DNA of 64,000 nucleotides from Fagopyrum homotropicum (taxonomy: Eukaryota > Streptophyta > Magnoliopsida > Caryophyllales > Polygonaceae): contig BSWB01000002.1 of NCBI GenBank assembly GCA_033239125.1, positions 157,838,409 through 157,902,408 of the forward strand, in the 5' to 3' direction. The notes under the pieces are model-generated. The model made no database searches. It was not told the origin of the DNA and was given only the letters and a program-made list of their open reading frames with translations. This document shows, one piece after another, positions 22,226-31,943 of this stretch (position 1 is its first letter; every line of letters begins with the position of its first letter). The translations under genes and the position numbers were made by a program.

Positions 22226-23995
22226 TGATAGCATGAATTATAGTCTATATTTTGGGGTTTGTTTGGACGTTTTATCTTTCATAATCTGCATGTTTGTATG
22301 TGCATTATGTGATTTTACCACCATTTCATCTACCTTTGCGAGAATCGAGGTCTACACCTAGTTTTGTTGTAATTGCAGGTAATTTGGTACGTTTTGCATA
22401 AAAAAGGAGCGAAAGGAGTCATGAGTCATTTAGAGCTACATCCAGGAAGCATAGCCATGTATTAAAGATTTACTTTGGACCAGTTTTGAGAGATTTCGCA
22501 TTCAGTTGTGACTCACCTCGGTTGACCAGAGATTTACCTCGACCGAGGTGATCCAGAGACGCCGACTCGACCGAGGCGAATACCTAGGACGCGGCGAGAA
22601 TATTTTATTCTTGGCTGAGATCTTTTAAAATTGGAAAAAGATCTTATATTTTTGGGCTTGGCTCCTGGAAGGAAGGAGATATGCAGAATCATATATTTTA
22701 CCTATATTTATGGGAAAATATCTTTCTAAGATTTATTATCTTTGGAGAGTTATTTTCCTATAAAAAGGGTCGGATTTCCCATAATTCTGACATCCGCTTA
22801 GAGCTGGACATCTCGCATACGACGTCGCATACCCCGCTGAGATCCGCATACTTCCTGCAGTAGCCACACTCCAGTTGGGAGAGATTCGAAGAACCTTGTT
22901 GAAGGTTGAAGGAAGGTTGAAATCCATAGCTTTTATAGCTCTTTGGAGGGTTTTGTGAGATTATCTTCAATTCCCTCATTGGTTGTCTTGTCTTTTTGGA
23001 TTGCTATCCAAGGAACGCTTTGTTGTGATATTTGATTCAGTTATTGAAGTCTTTTCATTAAATTCTTCTTTGTTCAAATATTCACTTTCTTCCCATATAT
23101 TTTAATACTTTCATTATGATGATGAGTGGCTAATTTCCTTGTGTGATTCTAGGGTGATTAGCTGAAGGTTGTGGGAAAAACAATGATAGAATAATCTTAG
23201 ATTCCAGTAGGATCCTGAAAGTTCGAGTCTTTAACCTTAACCCTAAGCATCTCGTTCAGTCGATGAACATCTCGGCCGGGGTGGAAACTGGCTGACCGAG
23301 GTGACTTATCTGATCCATAACTGAGAGTTAAGTGTTAGGGTTTGCCAAATCCTATTCTTATTACACCTTTCCTGGTTCAAAGCAAACTTAGGATGAGACT
23401 TACCCGGTAATTCCTTAGTTTGTATACCAACGATCATAAGTGTAGGTAATAAAGGTTCATCCTTTATTGGGGTTTGAGTGTGCTTCCATCCCATCTTTGT
23501 GAGTTAGCCTGAGACTTACCCGGTAAAGGTTGATTCTATTCCCTTAGATGGTGTGTTAGTTTGAGGTTATAGTTCTTTATCTTGATTCCTTGAGACTTAC
23601 CCGGTAATAGGAGTTACGGTTTTGGATTAGCGAGTAGTGAGACTTACCCGGTGATTTACTCCACTTTAGAAACACCTTCCCCACGCAAAAATCTCAGCTT
23701 TGTCCGCTTATCTATAGATCTTGAGTTGAAACCACAACTAGATGCTTTAATCCCTAGAATCGCATGTTTGCTTTATTGACTTCTTATTCATCTTTGATTG
23801 TGTTAATCGCTCTTGTGGTTAGTATTGACATAAGCACACCGTATTGACTTTGTTTCACCGAGTCCCTGTGATCGACCCCTAGAATTTTCTTGCTTTTACT
23901 ACGATTGACCCGTACACTGCGGGTTCGCATCCTTGTTTTAAGCTTAAGTCTAGGGTTATAAATTTAAAGCTTGCACACACCGTTTGGAGCGAACA
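22226..23995 (+). repeat. 5' LTR of the young Athila-like element
   Basis: 1770 bp, TGATAGCATG to GCGAACA. It carries four GAGACTTACCCGGT motifs (near 23394, 23511, 23590, 23638), copies of the CTCGACCGAG palindrome (near 22535, 22566) and the CCCGTACACTGCGGG hairpin at 23909-23923. A TATA-like TATAAAAAGG near 22757-22766 could be the promoter. Short frames inside it are not genes. Confidence 0.96.
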
Positions 23996-24001
23996 AGTTT
24001 T

Positions 24002-24018
24002 TGGCGCCGTTGCCGGGG
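24002..24018 (+). promoter_or_regulatory. Primer binding site, tRNA-Asp
   Basis: TGGCGCCGTTGCCGGGG, six bases after the 5' LTR, is complementary to the 3' end of plant tRNA-Asp including CCA. This primer is characteristic of Athila and related Ty3/gypsy clades. Confidence 0.93.
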
Positions 24019-24120
24019 ACTTGGTCTAGACCGAGCCGGTACGGTTTGCTCTTGGGGCGATTGCCCCGTTTCATCTAACCACTCTACTTGAGTGACTTTT
24101 GCAGGTTCTTTCTTAGGTAT

Positions 24121-27100
24121 ATGCGAAGAACCCGCGCTGGGAAGGAAATCGTTCCTTACGATCCCGAACCAGAAAAGACATACAAGCGACGCTTAAGAGA
24201 AGCGAAGATGGCCCAACAAGACGATCGTGATCTTGCGGCCCAATTGAAAGAGGCGCTAAAGCTGCTACGCCTCAGCAAGGAAGAACTCAGGCAAGAGAAA
24301 GAAGAGAATCGCACCAAGACTGCAGCAATCGAAGCTGAGATAGCAGTCATACGAGACCAGATTCTACTTCGACCGAGGGAAGATCCTCCTGTTGATCCTC
24401 GACCGATGCAGGATCCAGTAGTTGACCCGCGACCGAGGCAGATTCCAGTACCTGACGCCCCGGCCGATGTACTTCCACCTCGGATGCCAGTCCGAGATGT
24501 TCTTCTCGCAGGAATCCCACAAACCCTAGGTCAAAGGATGGACCCTAACCAACAGCTGAGGCGTCCAGGAGTGAACCTAGGAGATCCAGCAGATTATGAC
24601 TACGAACTTCGACCGCAAGTTCTAGCCATGATTCGCCAATGCCAATTCGGAGGGCTAGAGAAAGAGTCGCCGCATCAACATCTTCAAAACTACGAGATCT
24701 TGATGGAAACCTTGCGACCCCCCAGAATTGAGAATAACAACTACAAGCTAAGACCTTTTTACTTTTCTTTAAAAGATAGAGCTCTTACTTGGTATCAATC
24801 TCTTCCTCCAGGAAAAATTAGCACATGGGAGGAGATGACTACGGAATTCTTGACCAAATTCTTTCCCCCCTCAAAGACCGCTGAAATGAGAGGGAAGATC
24901 AACGCTTTCATTATGAAGGACAAGGAGAGCTTGTCCAAATCTTGGGAGCGGTTCAAGGATATCCTCTTGGATTGCCCACATCATGGGATTCCAAAGATCG
25001 AGTTGTTGGAGATCTACTTCAAAGGGCTGGACGGAAGCACCCAGTTCAATCTCCAACTACTTTCCGCCGGTACCTTCATGGACATGGCGATTGATGAGGC
25101 TTGGGACTTCATTGAGAAGCAAGCCTTGCACATGGAGAAATATACCCACCAAGGAGCTGAAGGTGGAGTTAAAAGAGTCAACTTTCAAGAGACTCAATCC
25201 AACAACAATCAACTCACGTCTTTGACGAATGACGTGAAGCAATTGAAGGAGCTCTTGATGGCTCAAACTAAGAAGGAAGAGCAAGGGCAAAGGAACAACA
25301 ACAATAACGGGTACCGTAACAACAACAACGGTCCCCGAAACAACAACTACAACAACAACAATAGAGGATCCAATAGCAACAACTGGAGGGCAAATAACCA
25401 AAACTACGGTAACAATCATTCAAACTCAAACTCTAATGATTCCTCTAACCCTTTCCTCTCTTCCCCTTCTTCTTCTTCTACTCCATTGAAAAGCCAAGGG
25501 CAAGGATCAAGTTCGTCTCAGCCAGAAAAGAAAGACGCAGTTCTGGAAGCAATCTTGATCAAGCTTAGCGCTATGGAGAATTCTATGACTTCATTTTCGA
25601 GGGCCCAAAAGTCCTTCGAACAACAACTTGCTAATAAGGCGAATGAAGCGCCAAGAGATCCAGGGAAGCTTCCAGCAAAGACGGAAACTAACCCTAAGGG
25701 CCAATGCATGGCCATAACGACGAGGAGTGGACTCAAAACTGCAGATCCAGTACCTCGCTCGACGCAGACCACCTCGGTCCAGATCCAGTCGAAGAACACC
25801 TCGACCGAGATGCCAACCGAGGCGGAGCAACAGAAAGCAGGAGGGACGGCAGAAACTTATGTTTCACCTCCTGCATACAAACCACCACTTCCATTCCCTC
25901 AGTCCAGAGCCAGAGCACATCTAGACAAGCACTTTGGTAAGTTTCTTGACTTGATGAATACGCTACATATTAATATTCCTTTCCTTGATGCTATTTTAGG
26001 TATGCCCGCCTATGTGAAGTTCTTAAAAGAAATCTTATCAAGGAAGAGGAAGCTGGAGGATGTTGGTGAAGTTAGGATGACATCTAAATCTTCGGAGCTT
26101 ATCAAAATCATGAAGGAAAAGATGCCACCTAAGTTGAGAGATTCCGGCTCATTTTGTATTCCCATTCAAGTTGGGGATGTCACTTGTGAAGCCCTTTGTG
26201 ATCTAGGAGCCAGCGTGAGCATCATTCCGCTGGAGCTATGCACGAAGATCGGTCTTGGAGAGCCCAAGCCGGTCAAGATTCGACTTTACATGGCGGATCG
26301 CTCCATTACCCATCCCGTGGGCATTTTGGAGGACGTCCCGGTCAAGTTAGGTAACTTCTATCTTCCCATAGATTTTGTTGTACTTGACATTCCCGCAGAT
26401 TATCCTGTTCCTATTATTCTCGGGAGACCATTTCTAGCAACTTCGGGTTGCAACGTGGATTGCAAGAACGCCAAGTTGAAATTCAACGTTGGTGGCGATG
26501 AGGTGGAGTTCGCGCTACTTGCAGCCATGAAAGGGGAGCAACTAACTGATGATATCTTCAATATCTACGATGAAGAAGAATCAAGAGAATTGGTGAGCTC
26601 TATCCTTATTAACGACCCAATCGAAAGAGTTATTAGCTTCAGTTTAATGGAGGAAGGTATAGATGCTCCTTGTGATGCAGATATACGGAGCTTGAAGGCA
26701 CTAGAAGAGGATCCAGGAGCTAAAACTAAGAAGCTAATCCAGGAGACGAAGATCTCCAGTCTCGGATCCAGTAGCAGTACCTCGACCGAGGCACTTTCTG
26801 GACTGAGCGAAGCGACCGAAGAACATCTCGGTCAACGCTTATGCGCCTCGACCGAGGTCGATGGCGAGATGATGTCAACTGAGATTACTGAGAATAACAA
26901 ATTTCTTACTCCCTCCTCTGATATTCATCCACTGTTGGTGGAGCATTCCATCCACAAACTTTCTGATAATAAAGGTCCTTGGTACGCTGATATTGTGAAC
27001 TATCTTGTTTGCCAGGAGATACCGCCCGGATTGACGTACTCTCAAAAGAAAAGATTCTTCAAGGAAGTACGACATTACTACTGGGACGAGCCGTTGCTAT

Positions 27101-28254
27101 TCAAGCGCGGACCGGATGGGATGCTTCGAAGGTGCGTTCCGGAGGATGAAGTTAATAGCGTCATAAGGCATTGTCATTCACTTCCTTGTGGGGGACATGC
27201 TAGTACCGATAAAACATGCGCTAAGGTATTGCGTTCCGGTTTCTTTTGGCCTACATTATTTAAGGATGTGCAATCTTTTGTTGTCTCTTGTGATGCATGC
27301 CAAAGAACAGGGAACTTATCAAGGAGGAACAAGATGCCACTTAATAACATCCAAGAAGTGGAAATCTTTGATGTATGGGGGATTGACTTCATGGGACCTT
27401 TCCCATCCTCCGGAGGAAACCTCTACATTCTCCTTGCAGTTGATTACGTCTCTAGATGGGTTGAAGCCATTGCTTCTCCCACTAACGACGCCAAGGTGGT
27501 TGTGAAGTTCTTGAATAGAACTATCTTTCCACGGTTTGGAACTCCACGCATCATCATTAGCGATGGAGGAACGCATTTCATCAACCGGAAGTTCAAAATA
27601 CTTCTATCGAAGTATGGGGTAACTCACAAGGTATCAACTGCTTATCACCCTCAAACTAGTGGACAGGTCGAGATCTCGAATAGAGAAATCAAGGCAATTT
27701 TGGAGAAGACCGTCTCTAGAACAAGGAAGGATTGGTCCATGAAGTTGGACGATGCTCTTTGGGCGTACAGGACCGCATTCAAGACTCCCATAGGTACCAC
27801 TCCTTATAATTTAGTATATAGGAAGTCTTGCCATTTGCCCGTTGAATTGGAACACAAGGCATATTGGGCGATCAAATGGTTGAATTTCGACATCAAAGAG
27901 GCTGGTGAGAAGCGACTATTGGAACTCAACGAGCTGGAGGAGCTGCGTTTGAACGCTTATGAGAATGCCAAAATCTACAAGGAAAGGACGAAGAGATGGC
28001 ATGACAAGCGTATCGTCCCAAAGGAGCTTAACGAAGGAGACTCAGTTCTACTCTTCAACTCCCGCCTCCGCCTTTTTCCAGGTAAGTTGAAATCTAGATG
28101 GACCGGGCCTTACGTTGTGAAACATGTTTTCCCTCATGGTGCAGTTGAGATATGGGGCGAAACTAGCGGAAGCTTCAAGGTCAACGGTCATAGACTTAAG
28201 AAATACCAACCGGAAACGCCGGTTGAGGAGGTTGCACCAATATACCTCATTTGA
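24121..28254 (+). CDS. Gag-protease-integrase polyprotein without RT/RNase H
   Basis: 1377 codons from ATG 24121; the frame is open from 24088 but without an earlier ATG. Numbering from 24088: residues about 215-350 are the gag capsid-like domain (RPFYFSLKDRALTWYQSLPP, EEMTTEFLTKFFPP); 400-450 is Asn-rich with no CCHC knuckle; about 690-820 is the aspartic protease (CDLGAS with D705, IILGRPFLAT); 820-960 is an acidic Ser/Glu-rich linker; about 965 onward is the integrase (zinc finger HCHSLPCGGH...CDACQR; catalytic D1100, D1159, E1195, D-x35-E; C-terminal LRLFPGKLKSRWTGPY). Family B has RT and RNase H between protease and PWYADIVNYLVC; here the linker takes that place without breaking the frame. 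The product could assemble and integrate but not reverse transcribe. Confidence 0.93.
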   Translation: MRRTRAGKEIVPYDPEPEKTYKRRLREAKMAQQDDRDLAAQLKEALKLLRLSKEELRQEKEENRTKTAAIEAEIAVIRDQILLRPREDPPVDPRPMQDPVVDPRPRQIPVPDAPADVLPPRMPVRDVLLAGIPQTLGQRMDPNQQLRRPGVNLGDPADYDYELRPQVLAMIRQCQFGGLEKESPHQHLQNYEILMETLRPPRIENNNYKLRPFYFSLKDRALTWYQSLPPGKISTWEEMTTEFLTKFFPPSKTAEMRGKINAFIMKDKESLSKSWERFKDILLDCPHHGIPKIELLEIYFKGLDGSTQFNLQLLSAGTFMDMAIDEAWDFIEKQALHMEKYTHQGAEGGVKRVNFQETQSNNNQLTSLTNDVKQLKELLMAQTKKEEQGQRNNNNNGYRNNNNGPRNNNYNNNNRGSNSNNWRANNQNYGNNHSNSNSNDSSNPFLSSPSSSSTPLKSQGQGSSSSQPEKKDAVLEAILIKLSAMENSMTSFSRAQKSFEQQLANKANEAPRDPGKLPAKTETNPKGQCMAITTRSGLKTADPVPRSTQTTSVQIQSKNTSTEMPTEAEQQKAGGTAETYVSPPAYKPPLPFPQSRARAHLDKHFGKFLDLMNTLHINIPFLDAILGMPAYVKFLKEILSRKRKLEDVGEVRMTSKSSELIKIMKEKMPPKLRDSGSFCIPIQVGDVTCEALCDLGASVSIIPLELCTKIGLGEPKPVKIRLYMADRSITHPVGILEDVPVKLGNFYLPIDFVVLDIPADYPVPIILGRPFLATSGCNVDCKNAKLKFNVGGDEVEFALLAAMKGEQLTDDIFNIYDEEESRELVSSILINDPIERVISFSLMEEGIDAPCDADIRSLKALEEDPGAKTKKLIQETKISSLGSSSSTSTEALSGLSEATEEHLGQRLCASTEVDGEMMSTEITENNKFLTPSSDIHPLLVEHSIHKLSDNKGPWYADIVNYLVCQEIPPGLTYSQKKRFFKEVRHYYWDEPLLFKRGPDGMLRRCVPEDEVNSVIRHCHSLPCGGHASTDKTCAKVLRSGFFWPTLFKDVQSFVVSCDACQRTGNLSRRNKMPLNNIQEVEIFDVWGIDFMGPFPSSGGNLYILLAVDYVSRWVEAIASPTNDAKVVVKFLNRTIFPRFGTPRIIISDGGTHFINRKFKILLSKYGVTHKVSTAYHPQTSGQVEISNREIKAILEKTVSRTRKDWSMKLDDALWAYRTAFKTPIGTTPYNLVYRKSCHLPVELEHKAYWAIKWLNFDIKEAGEKRLLELNELEELRLNAYENAKIYKERTKRWHDKRIVPKELNEGDSVLLFNSRLRLFPGKLKSRWTGPYVVKHVFPHGAVEIWGETSGSFKVNGHRLKKYQPETPVEEVAPIYLI
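25287..25440 (+). repeat. AAC-rich low-complexity tract in gag
   Basis: Runs of AAC/AAT codons give NNNNNGYRNNNNGPRNNN-like sequence, where related gags usually have zinc knuckles. It probably grew by codon slippage. Confidence 0.85.
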
Positions 28255-29049
28255 GACGCATCATGGTCCAGCTAGCGACCTTAAATCAAGCGCTTCTTGG
28301 GAGGCAACCCAAGGTATTGCTTTCTTTTCCCGTTTTCTAGTCTAGCTTAGATAGTTTTTGTTTTTGCTTTGCTTTGCTTTGTTTTTGGCGTTCTGGACAG
28401 TCAACAGGGAACATCTAAGGAAGGATGGACAACTGGAAGGACAGAAGTTCGAGATTTTGAGAAGACAGAAGCATCTCGGTCACTGTCAGAGCATCTCGAC
28501 CGAGTTGATACTTGAGCAACCGAGGCGACTAGGGTTTCTGCAGAACCACCTCGGTCCGTACCACCTCGGTCCAGTCGAGACCATCTCGACCGAGGTGACA
28601 GCAGATCCAGGAACAATATAAAAGGGGGAAAAATTTATTTTTCACTTTTTTTTCCCACCTCGACCGCGGCGACAGTCCACTTCGCTCTCTCTCAAATCTC
28701 GCTCGTTTTCGAAGATTTCTGCTTCTAAACTGTGATTGAAGGGTCGAGGAACCGATTGCAACAACAAATCTGCAAGAAAATCGAACGAATCGACCGAAAC
28801 GAGGTAAAACAAATCGAAACCCTAACTCGTTCATTCGCTTCGATTTGGGCTTTGGTTGCCCCTGATTCTGCTGATAAAAGGCATAAGTACCCCTTAGGAA
28901 GCAATTGTAGTGATTTTGGGGGGAAAAGAACTGAATTTCTGAGAATTGGAATCGTAACTGCTGCGCCTCGGTCCAGTCGAACTGCATCTCGACCGAGGTG
29001 TTCTTGAGGCTTGTCAGTGACCGAGGTGGTCTGACAGAGTTGAGTGAAA
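28255..29049 (+). other. Inter-ORF leader with conserved hairpin and palindromes
   Basis: Noncoding spacer between integrase and the env-position ORF. It contains the perfect hairpin CTTGGG-AGGCAA-CCCAAG at 28296-28313, 41 bases after the stop, and a dense cluster of CTCGACCGAG-type palindromes (about 28470-28680 and 28965-29030). It could serve as a splice, packaging or internal-initiation leader for the downstream ORF; this is inference. Confidence 0.7.
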
Positions 29050-30483
29050 ATGAGTTCAGATCGTCGCTTAGCCCTTAGAGACAGATCCTCACCCTCCCCT
29101 TCTTCCTCTTCTTCCCGTCCCTACCGCCTGGTTATCCACGAGAGATGCCGGGTAGACTATGAGCGGATAGCTAGCCGTCCAGTTATCGCACCACGATTTC
29201 TGGACGTGTCGGCTTTTGATTGCCTAGGGTTAGACGCTGACCTTAGGAGGATGATTGCTACTGTCGGGCTGGATCAGTTTACTGAGATCCGAGCCCCAGC
29301 TTACTTGGAGCCGACCTTGGAGTTTGTTAGCTCCTTCTCCTACCTCCCCACAGATCGGTCTGTGAAGTACCGGTTGATGAACCGGAACTTCATAGTTCCT
29401 TTAGAGATATGGAGAGAGATTTTTGGTTTCTCCGAGCCCACCGCCACTGATTTCCCCTCCCGATCCGTAGCTAGGGAGTTCTGGGGGCAGATAGCCCATA
29501 TTACTGAGCATGCGGACAGATGGCGCCCTGGAGATTCCAGGGAGAAGGTCATCTTTCATCCGGCCTTCAGACTAGCCCACAGGATTTTTAGCGAGACACT
29601 TCTGGCGCGTACTGAGACGCCCCAGAAGATCAGACAGGGCGAGCTCTTCAGCCTCTACTGCATGGTGACAGGAGGTTTCCCAGACTTTGGCTTGCTCCTG
29701 GCAGAGGATCTGCACAGGATCAAAGCCAAGACGAAGGGAGACATTTGCTGCGGAGGTCTAGTCACCCACATCGCTACCTACCACGGGATGGACCTCAGTG
29801 TTTGCACGATGGCGGCGGCTCCGAAGCCGCTGGGATTACAGGAGATGATCACACGGAGGATTCTAGTTCCCCGTGGTTTGACCACTCCATACGTAGCCAT
29901 GCCTTGGGAGCGGACTGCACCTCAGGGGATCCGCTAGTCTGCACAGTTCACAGTCTTTGATCCGCATTACTGGCAGACAGCTTGGGATACACTGATGGAG
30001 GATCACAGAGAGGCAGCAGCTGCCCCTGCTGAGGCTGAGGAGGATGACGACGACGATGAGGAGACGATGGACGAGAGAGATGGTGGAGTCCCGATGGATA
30101 CATGGACGAATACTACAGGCACGAGCGCACCACCGATCATCGATTTGGATGATGAGGAGGATACTGAGCCGGCACCTGCTGTTCCTCCTGCTAGATCTGC
30201 TAGGCGTCGGACACGCCGTCACAGAGATTCTGAGGTTCATCACCGGATCGACGACCTGACAGATCAGATGATAGACTCTTATGCTGCCCTTACAGTGGAC
30301 ATGCATGAGAGATTTGCTGCCCAGGACCGACGCATTGACCGCTGGACCCATCAGATGTTAGAGGAGCAGCACTATCAGCGCAGGATGATGGAGCTACAGT
30401 TCCAGCAGACTATGGGGTATCCGTTCGACCCGACGCAGTATCCGTATGCGCCACCACCACCACCACCGGATCAGGATTATTGA
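29050..30483 (+). pseudogene. Athila env-position ORF, interrupted by one in-frame amber codon
   Basis: Begins at ATG 29050 (MSSDRRLALRDRSS). Residues about 40-290 resemble the protein called Athila ORF1 or putative plant retrotransposon protein (SRPVIAPRFLD, LMNRNFIVPLEIWREIFGF, ELFSLYCMVTGG). TAG at 29935-29937 ends it at 295 codons, but the same frame stays open for another 182 codons: an acidic tract (EAEEDDDDDEET), a predicted coiled-coil region (RIDDLTDQMIDSY, MHERFAAQDRRIDRW) and a proline-rich end (YAPPPPPPDQDY). I see no signal peptide or membrane segment, so an envelope role is unsupported. The stop is probably a CAG-to-TAG mutation, or possibly a readthrough site. Confidence 0.8.
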
Positions 30484-31928
30484 GGAGCTGCAGGATTTTC
30501 TTTATTCTATTTTTATGCAGTTCAGCTTTTTATCCGGTGAGTACTCTTGTCTCTAGACTTTTTATTTGACCCACTGGGACAATGTGTCCCAAGTATGGGG
30601 TGTTTGTATTATTTGACTACCTTTTGATGTATTTGACTACTTGATGTATTATATTTCATCGGATATTTTATTTATGCATCACAGCTGCATTTATATGATT
30701 ATCTGATATTACATGCATACCTACAGGTTATTTGATTGAGAAAAACGTCGAAACTGGAAAAAAAAAAAAAAATTTTTGACCTCGACCGGGGAGATTCTGG
30801 CCAAACGAGGCATTTCACCTCGGTTGAACCAAGAACACCTCGACCGAGGTGGGTTACTGAGAGTTTTCGAAAACGATTTTGTGTTACTTATCTGGATATG
30901 ATCTCAGTGAAGATCTTGTTTACTGACTGGTTTTGAATCCTTTATGTGTTTGAAAGGTTTTATAATATGTTTAAGTTGCTAAATGCTTTGTTTAAAATTA
31001 TTGGCATGTTTAATACTTTGTTTTTATCCAAATTATGTTGAATTTGAAGGTTGACACCGCAGGTTAAGTTCTCTCACTTTCTTCTTGGAAAGACCAAGGC
31101 AATTCATTCTCTTCTTCTTCTTCTTGATCATGCTTAGTCCCTCATATACATTTTGCCTCCCTTTACCTATCCGGGAATTTGGAAGCAAACGAAGTGGTGA
31201 TAGCAAGTGGAGTTAAAGTTGAGAAGTGGCTGGAAGTGAAAGTGTTAGAAAGCAATAATAGGTTTGGGGAAGTCAATCATGAAGATGAGTAACTCGGCAC
31301 CATTCACATAGCCGGGTGTTTGTGTCTTGCCAAAGTCGGATTGAGCGATATTCCTAACGGGTCATGGTATGTGCATCAAGGGTCTGATGCATCTCAAGAA
31401 ATTGATGATTGCAGATTTCCTAGGCTTCGGTTATTGTACACCTCTGTCCATGCATCCCAAAAAGTAAAGTAAAAAGAAAAAGTGTGAAATAAGCTAAGCT
31501 TATTGGTGGAAGATGTTGCAAGTCAAAGTGAAAGTGAAGTTCATCCTTTTCCCGGATTCTAGCACCACATTACCTTACATACATCCCTACCCTACACGTT
31601 TCTTGACCTTTCTTTTGGGAAGCCCTTGAGACCTTGAGCTTGTTGATTGACTTAGCGGTTTAAATCGGATTATACATGATTAATTTAGATAATTATGATT
31701 TATTATGCATTCTATGATTTTATGCAAAGATGAACAACTTTCCTATATTTATAAAATGTTTTGATCATGTTGAGTTTTTAAATTCCAGGAAGTACTCTCT
31801 TAGAGTGATCTATGGTAGTTGCACACCATAAAATGTTTTTTGAAGACTTTTTCATTGATTTTCTTGACTTATAATCCATTCTACCTTGTCTTCTATATGA
31901 GGAACTTGCTTGGGGACAAGCAAGGGCT
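30484..31928 (+). other. Long 3' noncoding region with internal polypurine-like copy
   Basis: About 1.4 kb without a supported ORF. At 30575-30602 a 7-bp inverted repeat TGGGACA/TGTCCCA precedes AAGTATGGGGTG, nearly the same as the tract adjoining the 3' LTR. The same pair occurs in the other Athila-type elements (46061-46095 and about 61345-61380, minus). Confidence 0.75.
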
Positions 31929-31943
31929 AAGTATGGGGTATTT
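31929..31943 (+). promoter_or_regulatory. Polypurine tract of the young Athila-like element
   Basis: AAGTATGGGGTATTT directly precedes the 3' LTR, the expected site of plus-strand priming. Confidence 0.8.

Noticed and set aside
22681..22979. Short ORFs of 60-73 codons repeated in both LTRs (also 32399-32697 and 23306-23494)
   Set aside because: They are identical because the LTRs are identical, overlap on opposite strands and have no protein-like motif.
25057..25419. Valine-rich minus ORF over gag
   Set aside because: Simply the reverse complement of the AAC-rich asparagine tract.
29050..30483. Calling this a retroviral envelope gene
   Set aside because: Only the position matches; no signal peptide, transmembrane segment or cleavage site is visible.
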